DNA of 19,377 nucleotides, from positions 2,174-21,550 of the forward strand of contig NVVP01000032.1 in NCBI GenBank assembly GCA_002402245.1, given 5' to 3'. The number at the start of each line of letters is the position of its first letter. Positions within the stretch are counted from its first letter, which is position 1. A program made the position numbers and the translations under genes. Under the pieces are notes generated by a model. That model was not told the origin of the DNA and searched no databases. It worked only from the letters and a program-made list of their open reading frames with translations. This document shows positions 1 through 8,243 of the stretch, in pieces. This DNA comes from Gammaproteobacteria bacterium. Lineage in GTDB: Bacteria > Pseudomonadota > Gammaproteobacteria > Nitrosococcales > Methylophagaceae.

Positions 1-1
1 G

Positions 2-2527
2 AAAAAATCTCAGGAAACAGATCGTGCCTTTTATAAGCTAATGTTTAGTTTATCTCCTGATATGCCTCGGCTAACGGATATTAATAATTTAAACGAACAT
101 GCCCATGAGGATGATATCGAAGACCTTAATGTATTGTGGGAAAAAATTAAGTCCGACCACGGTCGTTATTCTCCAGAGAGTGAGTTTAATGCTCACAGTA
201 TATTGATTAAGCAGCTGCGTACTCTATTAACCATTATTGCTGACCATTATTTTCTGCTTACAGCTAATGATTTACCTTCTTATTATTTAACCAATATTTT
301 ATTACATGGCATTCCTGATACAACTGAATTTATGGCTCAAACACGGGGAATAATCGTCGCCACACTGTCTAATAAAGCATTATCTGATAGCCATTACCAT
401 AGTTTAGTTGAACTCGAAGCTCACTTAAAACAATCCACCTCGTCACTTCAACAAGATGTAATAAAAGCCAATCTTTATTCTTCTAATTTACTAGATGCTA
501 GTTCTTATTTAGAGTTTAGTCCTGAACAATATCAATTTACCTCCCTGCTTCATGACGATATTTACAGTAAAAGCTTTAATCATGAACCCGACATTATTTG
601 GGCAGAAATAACCCTACAAATCAATAGTCTCTATATGCTGATGGAGGATCGTATTGCTCCTGAGATTTTAAGTTTAGTTAAAGCCCGTCAGAGTGAAGCA
701 ACAATGACCTTTTACATTGCTGTTTCTGTCACTTTTTCTCTATTCTTATTAACCTTGTACTTTATGGCCGCTTTATCAAAAGCACTCATTAATAAAGTGG
801 CTGAAATGAATCTAGCTATTACTCGCTATTCTCAAGGTGACATCAAGGTGAGAATCCCGATTAACACTCAGGATGAAATGCGAGACATAAGCCTTGCGGT
901 CAATGAAATGGCTGAAACTATCAACCAATACCGAGCAAAATTAGATGCTGAATCTCACGCATTATTAACCTCCATTGCCAAAGAAAAACAAAGCTTAGAA
1001 CAACTTGAAGAAAAGTCTTTGCAATTCATCTCCCAGCAAGACGCACTCAATCATCATGCTATTGTCAGCATTACTACTCTTGAAGGCACGATAAGCTATG
1101 TTAATGACAAGTTTATAGAGATAAGTGGTTATCCAGCCGAAGCATTAATTGGTAGTAGTCACTCTATTCTAAATTCTGGTTCTCAATCACCTGCATTTTT
1201 TAAGGACATGTCAGACACCATCAGTAGTGGCAAAGTATGGCACGGCGAAATTGCTAACAAAACAAAACAAGGTCAGTCTTATTGGGTTTCCTCATCGATT
1301 GTGCCCTACTTTGATAGGCAAGGTAAACCGACACAATATATTACTATTAGCACCGATATTAGCCATATTAAAAACCTAGAATTAAAGCAACGTGAAGCGA
1401 ATGAGCTGCTTCAAGAAGAAAAAATCCATACCGAAGAAGAACGACAGAAAGCCGAGAAAGCAAATCAGGCTAAGTCTGAATTTTTATCTGCAATGAGTCA
1501 TGAGTTGAAAACACCACTTAATGCTGTTTTAGGCTTTACTCAATTACTGCAAAACGATGCGCAAAACCCTCTGTCAACGGTACAAAAAGAGAGTATTTCA
1601 TACATTCTTACCAGCGGTGAGCATCTATTAGAACTGGTCAATAATATATTGGAATTAGCCACCATTGAAGCAGGCAATACGGCACTTTCTGTTGAACCCT
1701 CAAAGCTATCGGATGCCGTTGATGACGCTGTCACCTTAGTATCTTCACTCGCCGAAAAATCAGCCGTTACGATTTCACTTAAATCTGAGTTTAATGTCCT
1801 GCTTGATGTAGATATAAGTAAACTTAAACACATCATTACTAATTTGTTATCAAATGCCATTAAATATAACCGAGAACAAGGCAATGTAGACGTTAAGTGT
1901 ATTAATCTTGATCCTCAGACCATTAAATTTAGTGTCAGTGATACCGGTATCGGTATTTCTCCTGAAAATCATAAGAATATATTTGCCAAGTTTGATCGCC
2001 TTGACCAAGGCCTATCAACTATCTCAGGGGCGGGAATAGGCCTTGCAATCACCAAAGAGCTGGTAGAAATGATGGGCGGCCGCATCGGTTTTGATAGTGT
2101 TGAACACAAAGGTAGTACCTTCTGGTTTGAACTACCTATTTCAAAAAGCGTGGCTTCAGACATTCCTCAGAAAAATATTTTGTATATTGAAGACAATCCC
2201 GTTAACTCAAGGCTAATGTCAGCCTTTTTTAACCGTTATGATGAATATGCCCTGCACCTTGCAGGAACAGCCGAAGAAGGCTTAAATAGAGCCCTTGAGC
2301 ATGACTTTGACCTTATTTTAATGGACATTCACCTACCTGAAATGAACGGTAATGAGCTCACTCAGCAACTTAGACGTTTAAATAAATACAAAGAAAGCCC
2401 GATTATTGCTGTATCAGCTGCCGCGATGGAAGATGACCTACTTTTAGCCCAAGGATTGTTCAACGCTTACCTCACCAAACCCGTGCAAATGGATGTTTTA
2501 TTAGATTTAATAAAAAAATTACTTTAA
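2..2527 (+). CDS. Hybrid sensor histidine kinase (HAMP-PAS-HisKA-HATPase-REC), 5' end outside window
   Basis: Membrane sensor kinase expected to autophosphorylate on His and pass the phosphate to its own receiver. Numbering from the first in-window Met (position 41): membrane segment about 222-245; HAMP about 245-298; coiled coil about 300-335; PAS about 335-442; HisKA with H487 in SHELKTPLNAVLGF; HATPase_c with NLLSNAIKY (N605), DTGIGIS (634-640) and GAGIGLA; receiver from 712 with ED 717-718, phospho-acceptor D762 in MDIHLPEMNG and K813 in LTKP. All key residues are present, so it should be active. The reading frame stays open from position 2 to Met41, so the true start and the first membrane segment probably lie to the left. 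Residues 1-220 are then most of an extracytoplasmic helical sensor of unknown ligand. No Hpt domain is present, so a separate phosphotransfer protein may be needed. A c-di-GMP enzyme follows 109 bp downstream on the same strand. Confidence 0.93.
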   Translation, partial: KKSQETDRAFYKLMFSLSPDMPRLTDINNLNEHAHEDDIEDLNVLWEKIKSDHGRYSPESEFNAHSILIKQLRTLLTIIADHYFLLTANDLPSYYLTNILLHGIPDTTEFMAQTRGIIVATLSNKALSDSHYHSLVELEAHLKQSTSSLQQDVIKANLYSSNLLDASSYLEFSPEQYQFTSLLHDDIYSKSFNHEPDIIWAEITLQINSLYMLMEDRIAPEILSLVKARQSEATMTFYIAVSVTFSLFLLTLYFMAALSKALINKVAEMNLAITRYSQGDIKVRIPINTQDEMRDISLAVNEMAETINQYRAKLDAESHALLTSIAKEKQSLEQLEEKSLQFISQQDALNHHAIVSITTLEGTISYVNDKFIEISGYPAEALIGSSHSILNSGSQSPAFFKDMSDTISSGKVWHGEIANKTKQGQSYWVSSSIVPYFDRQGKPTQYITISTDISHIKNLELKQREANELLQEEKIHTEEERQKAEKANQAKSEFLSAMSHELKTPLNAVLGFTQLLQNDAQNPLSTVQKESISYILTSGEHLLELVNNILELATIEAGNTALSVEPSKLSDAVDDAVTLVSSLAEKSAVTISLKSEFNVLLDVDISKLKHIITNLLSNAIKYNREQGNVDVKCINLDPQTIKFSVSDTGIGISPENHKNIFAKFDRLDQGLSTISGAGIGLAITKELVEMMGGRIGFDSVEHKGSTFWFELPISKSVASDIPQKNILYIEDNPVNSRLMSAFFNRYDEYALHLAGTAEEGLNRALEHDFDLILMDIHLPEMNGNELTQQLRRLNKYKESPIIAVSAAAMEDDLLLAQGLFNAYLTKPVQMDVLLDLIKKLL

Positions 2528-2636
2528 CTAATCCCTCAAAATAGTGTAAAAATACTCTCCAAAAATGAATCATTGTTATAACAACATCAGCTAAGGGAAC
2601 CTCAATGAATCGATATTCTTTGTTACAGAGAACACA

Positions 2637-5600
2637 ATGCTTGCCTTAAAATCTTATTTAAACTCTAGTTCAGTTATTCTATTTTCAGCCTTAGCTTATT
2701 TTATTTCAGGAAAACTAGCTCTACTTATTGCTTCCCCCCCTACCAACTCGGTTACCTTCTGGCCGGCTGCGGGTATCATGCTTGCCCTAGCTCTAACTTA
2801 TGGTCGCAACGTATTTTGGGGCGTTGTTATTGGTAACTCAGCCCTGCAGTTTAGTAATTTTGGTCTGTATTTCTTAGGCGATGCTCCTTCAACATTACTG
2901 CTTGAAGCATTATTAGTTATCAACAGCCTCATTGCACTTTATATCTCATTATTTTTAATAAAGCGCTACACCTCCTATCCCAACAGCCTTATTTCAGTCA
3001 ATTCAACCCTCAAATTACTTTTTTGGGGAGGCCCTGTAGCCGCAATATTTCCCGCTGTTTTTGGTTTATTTATTTTTTATTTATCAGGTATTACGCCCCC
3101 TGAATATATTATTGAAAATGGCATGACTTGGTGGTTAGGGGATAGTTTAGGCGTCATAATCATCACACCATTAGTGCTTTTATTAATTGGCCGCCCAGGT
3201 AAAATTAATCCATCGCGTAAATGGGTTGTCATCCTGCCAGTATTAGCCACATTATCCTTTGCCTTATGGTTATTTAACAATGCCATTAACGAAGAAGATA
3301 AGCGTATTAAGGCCGAGCTAGAGCATTTAACAACGGTCATGAGCTCGCGTATAAGCCATGAATTAATGACCCATATTAATTTAACTAAGTTTATGACGGA
3401 TAGTGTTTTTGACAATGATAATATTGATATTAAAGATGATAGTTTTAACCGCTCAGTTAGCTTTATCCGACACCTCCACCCAGATATTTTAAGTATTAGC
3501 TGGCACAAAAATAATTCTACAACGAAAGATGAAAACGCATTACCCCCAGAGCTATTACATTTTTACCAGCAAGCTCGTGATACTGGAAAAGCAACCGTAA
3601 GTAGTAAAATACAATCTGAGCAAGATGGTCATTCGCAACAAACAATATTGAGCTTCTTACCTGTTTATCGTAGTTTTTATCCCGTTGATACTCTTGAACA
3701 ACGCCAAAAAGCATTTGTAGGCACTATCGTGGCTAAACATGATTTAAATCGTATTCTTTCAACGCTAATTAAACGCTTTAGCCAATCTTATACTGACATT
3801 TCTGTTTATGATATCTCTGATAGTCACAACCCTATCCGCCTCTATCCTGAAGAAACACTACAGTCCGAATTAGTCTCCGCCTCTATTCTGCATTCATTCA
3901 GCATTAACAATCGTCAATGGCAAGTGAGCATTACCCCTGGCGAAATGTATTTTAAGAAAGATTACTCTAGTAATATTTGGTTAATATTGATTATCAGTTT
4001 TATTCTTACGGCCATTTTAACTATTTCGCTGATGATTTCATCTGGCCGCAAAGCACGTATTGAAGAGGTGGTAGATCTTCGCACTAAAAGCCTTCATCAA
4101 GCCCAAAAAGACTTACAATTACTTGCCGTTGCCTTTGAATCTAATGATGCCATCATGATCACCAATACGGCGAATCAGGTGCTACGGGTAAACCATGCAT
4201 TTAGTGATATTACCGGCTATTCTGAACAAGAAATTCTGGGCAAAACACCCCACTTACTTTCTTCTGGAAAACATGATCAGTTTTTCTATGATGAGTTATG
4301 GCATCAACTGAATACCCATAGTCGCTATGAAGGTGAGATTTGGAATCGCCATAAAAAGGGCGACATATTCCCCACTCGCCAGACCATTTCCGCCATAAAA
4401 AATGCCCAAGGTGAAATCATTAATTATGTGTCTGTGTTCTCTGATATTACCGAGAAAAAGGACAATGAAGATCGCATTAAGAACTTAGCCTTTTATGACC
4501 CATTGACCTCGCTACCTAATCGCCGTTTATTAATGGATCGCCTTGAGCAAGAAATCAGCAGGGCATCAAGAAATGAACAAAAAGGCACACTTATATTTCT
4601 TGATTTAGATGACTTTAAGAAAGTAAATGATTCCTTAGGCCATGAATTTGGCGATGAATTATTAAAGCAAATTGGCCAACGTTTACAAGAGCATACTCAT
4701 GAGACTCATACCGTCTCTCGTATCGGTGGTGATGAGTTTGTTATCTTAATCCCAAGCGCAACGCTAAATGAATCTAGCTTAATTGAAACCTCAACCCTAT
4801 TAGCTGAAAACCTGATTGCCGCCTTCCAACAGCCTTTCACGCTTAAGACATACAAACACTATATTTCGACCAGCATGGGAATAACCACCTTCCCTAACGA
4901 AGGCGATACCGCTTCCGAGCTACTTCGCCAAGCCGATACAGCAATGTACAAAGCCAAACGACAAGGCAAGAACACCTTCTCATTTTATGAAAAAAGCATG
5001 CAGGCACAAGCTGAGGCTAACCTAGATCTTGAGCGTAACCTACGTGAAGCCATTGATAATAATAGCTTCACATTAAGCTATCAACCACAAGTAAACCACT
5101 CAGGAATAATTATTGGCTCAGAAGCGCTGCTGCGATGGATTCACAAAGATAAAGGGCCCATTTCTCCTGCTAATTTTATTCCACTTGCCGAAGATTCTGG
5201 TCTAATTATTCCTATTGGCCAGTGGGTGCTCAATGAAGCATGCTTCACCATGCAATCATGGCTAAAACAAGGTTACAAGCTGCAGCACATCTCTGTTAAT
5301 GTGAGCCCTAAACAGTTCCGCCATGCTGATTTTGTGCAACATGTTGAAGAGGCCTTAACTCTCTCAAAACTCCCCGCAGATAAACTAATGCTAGAAATTA
5401 CTGAAGGTATCGTTATCGATAATATTGATAACACCGTTAAGAAAATGAATCTTTTGAAAAAAATGGGCGTGCAATTTTCTATCGATGATTTTGGTACAGG
5501 TTATTCATCGTTGTATTACCTTAAACGTCTACCGATCGATGAACTTAAAATTGACCAAAGTTTTGTGCGAGATATCGCCACAGATAAAGATGATGCTGAA

Positions 5601-5789
5601 ATTGTCGCCACCATTATTGCCATGGCTAATCACCTAAACCTTACGGTGGTTGCCGAGGGTGTCGAAAATGCTGAGCAGCTTGAATTTCTAATCGCAAACA
5701 ACTGTACCTTATTCCAAGGCTACTATTATAGTAGGCCATTACCCGCGGCAGAGTTTCAAGAGTTTATTAATAACAACCCTACCCTTTAA
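2637..5789 (+). CDS. MASE1-CHASE-PAS-GGDEF-EAL cyclic-di-GMP enzyme
   Basis: Inner-membrane protein of 1050 residues that makes and/or degrades cyclic-di-GMP. Order: MASE1 multi-helix sensor (about 10-212, with the typical FWPAAGI at 41-47); a periplasmic CHASE-like domain (about 220-440); a membrane helix (447-468); PAS (about 493-605); GGDEF with intact GGDEF at 697-701; EAL with E829-A830-L831. The EAL catalytic set looks complete: N888, E920, DDFGTG 950-955, K971, E1007 and Q1027, so phosphodiesterase activity is likely. The five residues before GGDEF lack an RxxD inhibitory site, so product inhibition at the classical I-site is not expected. The ATG at 2637 gives a full MASE1 domain but has a poor ribosome site. 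A 14-codon ORF from 2605, with AAGGGA upstream, overlaps this start in another frame and could couple translation. The final direction of activity cannot be read from sequence. Confidence 0.93.
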   Translation: MLALKSYLNSSSVILFSALAYFISGKLALLIASPPTNSVTFWPAAGIMLALALTYGRNVFWGVVIGNSALQFSNFGLYFLGDAPSTLLLEALLVINSLIALYISLFLIKRYTSYPNSLISVNSTLKLLFWGGPVAAIFPAVFGLFIFYLSGITPPEYIIENGMTWWLGDSLGVIIITPLVLLLIGRPGKINPSRKWVVILPVLATLSFALWLFNNAINEEDKRIKAELEHLTTVMSSRISHELMTHINLTKFMTDSVFDNDNIDIKDDSFNRSVSFIRHLHPDILSISWHKNNSTTKDENALPPELLHFYQQARDTGKATVSSKIQSEQDGHSQQTILSFLPVYRSFYPVDTLEQRQKAFVGTIVAKHDLNRILSTLIKRFSQSYTDISVYDISDSHNPIRLYPEETLQSELVSASILHSFSINNRQWQVSITPGEMYFKKDYSSNIWLILIISFILTAILTISLMISSGRKARIEEVVDLRTKSLHQAQKDLQLLAVAFESNDAIMITNTANQVLRVNHAFSDITGYSEQEILGKTPHLLSSGKHDQFFYDELWHQLNTHSRYEGEIWNRHKKGDIFPTRQTISAIKNAQGEIINYVSVFSDITEKKDNEDRIKNLAFYDPLTSLPNRRLLMDRLEQEISRASRNEQKGTLIFLDLDDFKKVNDSLGHEFGDELLKQIGQRLQEHTHETHTVSRIGGDEFVILIPSATLNESSLIETSTLLAENLIAAFQQPFTLKTYKHYISTSMGITTFPNEGDTASELLRQADTAMYKAKRQGKNTFSFYEKSMQAQAEANLDLERNLREAIDNNSFTLSYQPQVNHSGIIIGSEALLRWIHKDKGPISPANFIPLAEDSGLIIPIGQWVLNEACFTMQSWLKQGYKLQHISVNVSPKQFRHADFVQHVEEALTLSKLPADKLMLEITEGIVIDNIDNTVKKMNLLKKMGVQFSIDDFGTGYSSLYYLKRLPIDELKIDQSFVRDIATDKDDAEIVATIIAMANHLNLTVVAEGVENAEQLEFLIANNCTLFQGYYYSRPLPAAEFQEFINNNPTL

Positions 5790-5898
5790 AACTAACTTAC
5801 TCGCCCCCATAATAAAATGTCACGGCCAGCCATTCGAGTAATGACAGGCTAATTTTCAGCTAGATATATAATTATTTTCACTTTTCTGCGTATTTTTG

Positions 5899-5927
5899 TT
5901 GCGCTTTCAGTTACTAATAATTATCAT
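5899..5927 (+). promoter_or_regulatory. Candidate fldB promoter with overlapping Fur-box-like site
   Basis: TTGCGC at 5899-5904 and TATCAT at 5922-5927 are separated by 17 bp, a plausible sigma-70 promoter with a good -10 and a weak -35. The 15-mer at 5912-5926 matches the 7-1-7 Fur consensus TGATAATnATTATCA at 12 of 14 defined positions and overlaps the -10. Repression by Fur-Fe would make the flavodoxin iron-regulated, as is known for many flavodoxins. The region is AT-rich, so a chance match is possible. Confidence 0.5.
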
Positions 5928-5965
5928 TTGCATATATATTTAATAAACGATAAGTAGGATGATTA

Positions 5966-6478
5966 ATGATTGCTATCATTTACGGCACCACAACAGGTAA
6001 TACACTAGATGCCGCGACTAAAGTACAAGCGCAACTTGGCGGCGAAGATAAGGTTGAGCTATTTGACGTTAAAGACATCGGCCTTGGCGCATTAGAATAT
6101 TTCACTAAAGTTATCTTTGCCATTCCTACCTGGGACTACGGCGAAGTTCAAGAAGATTGGCAAGACGTGTGGGATGAAGTTGATGAAACTGATTTCAGTG
6201 ATAAAACAATGGCTTTTATTGGCTTAGGCGATCAATATTCCTATTCTGAATGGTTTGTTGATGCCATGGGTATGTTACATGACAAAGTCGTTGCTCAAGG
6301 TGCTACAGTCGTCGGTTACTGGCCCGTTGAAGGTTATGACTTTGAAGAATCAAAAGCGCTAACAGAAGATAAAAAACTATTTGTTGGCCTACCATTAGAT
6401 GATGATTGTCAGCCTGAATTAAGCGACAAACGTATTGAAGAATGGTGTGCATTAATCCAAGCAGATCTAGCTGATTAG
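5966..6478 (+). CDS. fldB: Flavodoxin, FldB type
   Basis: Small soluble FMN electron carrier of 170 residues, the long-chain flavodoxin size. The N-terminal phosphate loop GTTTGNT is followed by the FMN-stacking loops IPTWDYGE (about 53-60) and GLGDQYSYSEWFVDAMGML. The run from PTWDYGEVQEDW through GLGDQ, GMLHDK, GYWPVEGY, FVGLPLD and LSDKRIEEWC follows Escherichia coli FldB as I remember it more closely than FldA. The phosphate loop here is the standard form, whereas I recall an unusual one in E. coli FldB. The start is supported by AGGA at 5956-5959, 6 nt before the ATG. The gene is monocistronic, with its own promoter and an intrinsic terminator. Likely role: replacing ferredoxin under iron shortage or oxidative stress. 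The electron partner is not visible here. Confidence 0.93.
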   Translation: MIAIIYGTTTGNTLDAATKVQAQLGGEDKVELFDVKDIGLGALEYFTKVIFAIPTWDYGEVQEDWQDVWDEVDETDFSDKTMAFIGLGDQYSYSEWFVDAMGMLHDKVVAQGATVVGYWPVEGYDFEESKALTEDKKLFVGLPLDDDCQPELSDKRIEEWCALIQADLAD

Positions 6479-6497
6479 GTAAAAGAGATTAGCCAAT

Positions 6498-6526
6498 AAA
6501 AAGGAGCCTTTTCGGCTCCTTTTTTG
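6498..6526 (+). terminator. Intrinsic terminator of fldB
   Basis: AGGAGCC at 6502-6508 pairs perfectly with GGCTCCT at 6514-6520 across a 5-nt loop. The stem is extended by A/T pairs and followed by a T run. It lies 20 nt after the fldB stop. Confidence 0.92.
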
Positions 6527-6529
6527 TTT

Positions 6530-6977
6530 GTCTTACTCTAAAGTACATTTTCTAACTTATCTCTATTCTAAGCCAAACAAATCAATCTATCACTTTCGCC
6601 CAAAACATTGATATAAACGTTAAATACGGGCGGTGATGGTCAAACTTTCATCATTACTGCTCAACGTGTCGAAATATGAGCCTCTGTATAGCCTATTAGG
6701 TAGCTTCAGTTGATCAGAGCGGCCAAGTCAGCATTTAGTCAATTAGAAGCTGTAGCTGAAGAAGAGTTGGTTATTGAAAAGGCAATATATAGGGCCATGA
6801 TTTTGGCTGGGTAGGATATCAGTTGGCTGCCCCCTTGATATTCTTCGAGTGTATTATGCCTAACGTCAAAATCAGCTGAGACCGATGGTACAGTTGAACG
6901 GGGAAAGCACAATGTGCTTAATTTTAATGAATAACTTGAAAAGCAGTGCGCACTAGGTTGTCAGCTGGATGTTTTTG
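6530..6977. other. Intergenic stretch without a convincing gene
   Basis: No ORF with a start and ribosome site is convincing. A 36-codon open stretch without an ATG start (6704-6811, plus strand, between two TAGs) reads like a helical protein fragment and could be a gene remnant, but I cannot assign it. Two small dyads lie near the 3' end of dinD: AAGCAC-AAT-GTGCTT (6905-6919) and the palindrome AGTGCGCACT (6945-6954). The first is followed by a short T tract on the plus strand. Neither is a clear terminator for dinD, which reads leftwards into this stretch. Confidence 0.5.
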
Positions 6978-7853
6978 TTATGTCTTTTTATTTTTAATAC
7001 TGCCAATGCCATTAAATGAATCAATATTTTTTGATGCTTTCTTTTCATCAGAAACTAATCGTCTTTCAACTTTCTTCGCATCTTCTTCGGGAGGTAAAAG
7101 CTCAGGCTTTATGTCTCGTTTACCTAATAACTCTCTAACATCTTTATTATTACTAACATGCTCCTTTGTTATTTCCCGTTCCGACTTTAAATCATCACGC
7201 TTAATATTGAAGTTGGTTATTTCGTTTACAAAGTCTTTAGCTTTTATAGTAATCATTGGCAAGAAATCAGCTAGAGCTCTATTTTCAGGCATTTTCATCT
7301 TCCGCTTCATGCCTTTTGTATTTAACCCTCCAAATAAAGCTGTATCTCCTTCACTTCTTATTCGTCCAAAACTTTTCTGATCGCCTAGCCGTTCAAAAAT
7401 AATACCCGATAACTCTTTCTCAGAGACAGTAAGATGTTTTCTAGCATCAAGCCTTTCTATTTCAGATAATCGCTGCTCAATAAGCTCTTGTTTTCTAGTT
7501 TGTATTGCAAAGTATGTCTGCGCAAATGCTATTTTCTCCTTTGAGGAGTCGCCATTTTGAGCAATCAAATAACAAGCATATCTGGTAAGAGCAACATCTA
7601 TAATTTCTCTCTGACCTCCCTTACCGAGCTCGATCATTTTCCCGACATCAAGAAAATGATCGGCGGAGTTATAACCCGATGTTTCACATGCTACTTTTGC
7701 TTTAGCTATAACTTTCGAGAAATTATCCCATTTTGTATAACCAAGAATTCCCTGAATCTCTCTTGCCAACCAAAATTCCATGCCTGTTTCTTCTTCAATT
7801 TGAACAATTTCTTCAAAATTAGAATGAAGCTTGGTAATTATTTCCTTTTTCAA
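6978..7853 (-). CDS. dinD: DinD-like DNA-damage-inducible protein (BRO-N type)
   Basis: Protein of 291 residues. It follows the DinD plan: an N-terminal BRO/Bro-N-like domain with FWLAREIQGILGYTKWDNF (about 27-45), then ACETSG, a DHF motif, TRYACYLIAQNGD and FAQTYFAIQTRKQEL (about 129-143), then a charged helical C-terminal half. E. coli DinD is an SOS-induced protein reported to act on RecA filaments; that role is carried over by family, not shown here. The start codon is TTG at 7853, supported by AGAGGA on the minus strand 7 nt upstream; no in-frame ATG fits the conserved N-terminus. I find no CTGT-N8-ACAG LexA box upstream. The C-terminus is very rich in Lys and Glu. The gene stands alone in a gene-poor accessory stretch near a tRNA remnant, which suggests horizontal acquisition. 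Confidence 0.88.
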   Translation of the reverse strand: MKKEIITKLHSNFEEIVQIEEETGMEFWLAREIQGILGYTKWDNFSKVIAKAKVACETSGYNSADHFLDVGKMIELGKGGQREIIDVALTRYACYLIAQNGDSSKEKIAFAQTYFAIQTRKQELIEQRLSEIERLDARKHLTVSEKELSGIIFERLGDQKSFGRIRSEGDTALFGGLNTKGMKRKMKMPENRALADFLPMITIKAKDFVNEITNFNIKRDDLKSEREITKEHVSNNKDVRELLGKRDIKPELLPPEEDAKKVERRLVSDEKKASKNIDSFNGIGSIKNKKT

Positions 7854-7904
7854 TGCAAAATCCTCTTGACAAGATAAAGGCTAACTTTAACACAGTAACT
7901 TATT

Positions 7905-7932
7905 TTCATATGACATAACTTGTTATTATCAA
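7905..7932 (-). promoter_or_regulatory. Candidate dinD promoter with a palindrome in the spacer
   Basis: On the minus strand, TTGATA (7932-7927) and TATGAA (7910-7905) are spaced 16 bp apart. The spacer holds the perfect 12-bp palindrome ATAACTTGTTAT (7926-7915), a typical operator position. A second dyad, TCTTGTCAAGA (7874-7864), overlaps the dinD ribosome site. Both are visible in the sequence; regulatory function is inferred. Confidence 0.35.
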
Positions 7933-8138
7933 GAGTAAGCCAAGTGTATGTAGATACTATAAAAACCCCAAAATCCTTGAAAAAATAACCGCAAGTTATG
8001 TACATAATCAGCACAATGAAAATTCCAAAACATGCTCACTTCAATTTCTTCCTTATTACTCAAGTACAAGGTGCTCCGATCATTTGTCACCCACAAGACA
8101 AAGGGCCATAACATTCACATCAGCTGTCTACATAAGAC

Positions 8139-8180
8139 AAAAACAAAAAAGCCCCAACACTAAAAATAGTGCTGAGGCTT
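8139..8180 (-). terminator. Intrinsic terminator after the tRNA remnant (minus strand)
   Basis: Arms 8149-8162 and 8167-8180 pair at 12 of 14 positions around an AAAA loop in plus-strand letters. The minus strand continues into a T-rich tract (8148-8139). It sits 9 nt beyond the CCA end of the tRNA-like sequence, the usual place for a tRNA gene terminator. Confidence 0.8.
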
Positions 8181-8189
8181 AATTATATA

Positions 8190-8243
8190 TGGTGGGCCCA
8201 CAGAGACTCGAACTCCGGACAAAGGGATTATGAGTTCGGGCCC
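8190..8243 (-). pseudogene. tRNA(CAT) remnant lacking the D-arm
   Basis: Read on the minus strand, 54 nt keep a 7-bp acceptor stem (GGGCCCG with TGGGCCC, one G-U pair), the anticodon loop CTCATAA with anticodon CAT, the variable region, an intact T arm (CGGAG-TTCGAGT-CTCTG) and an encoded ACCA end. The D-arm and the 5' side of the anticodon stem are absent, so a normal cloverleaf cannot form. The parent could be tRNA-Ile2 or tRNA-Met; the ACTCATAAT context favours Ile2 by memory. The retained terminator shows this was a real tRNA gene. Because GGGCCC is itself palindromic, the apparent 5' acceptor half could be fortuitous. Confidence 0.75.

Noticed and set aside
1540..3714. Minus-strand frames inside the kinase and c-di-GMP enzyme genes
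   Set aside because: Shadows of clearly recognised multidomain genes on the plus strand.
6704..6814. Possible transposase or helical-protein remnant
   Set aside because: Only 36 codons, no start codon, and I could not match it to a family with confidence.
6978..7877. Plus-strand open frames of 144 and 106 codons (6946-7380, 7557-7877)
   Set aside because: Antisense to dinD, whose protein is recognisable along its length.
7929..8114. Minus-strand 61-codon open frame upstream of dinD
   Set aside because: No ribosome site, no recognisable motif, odd composition; probably noncoding.
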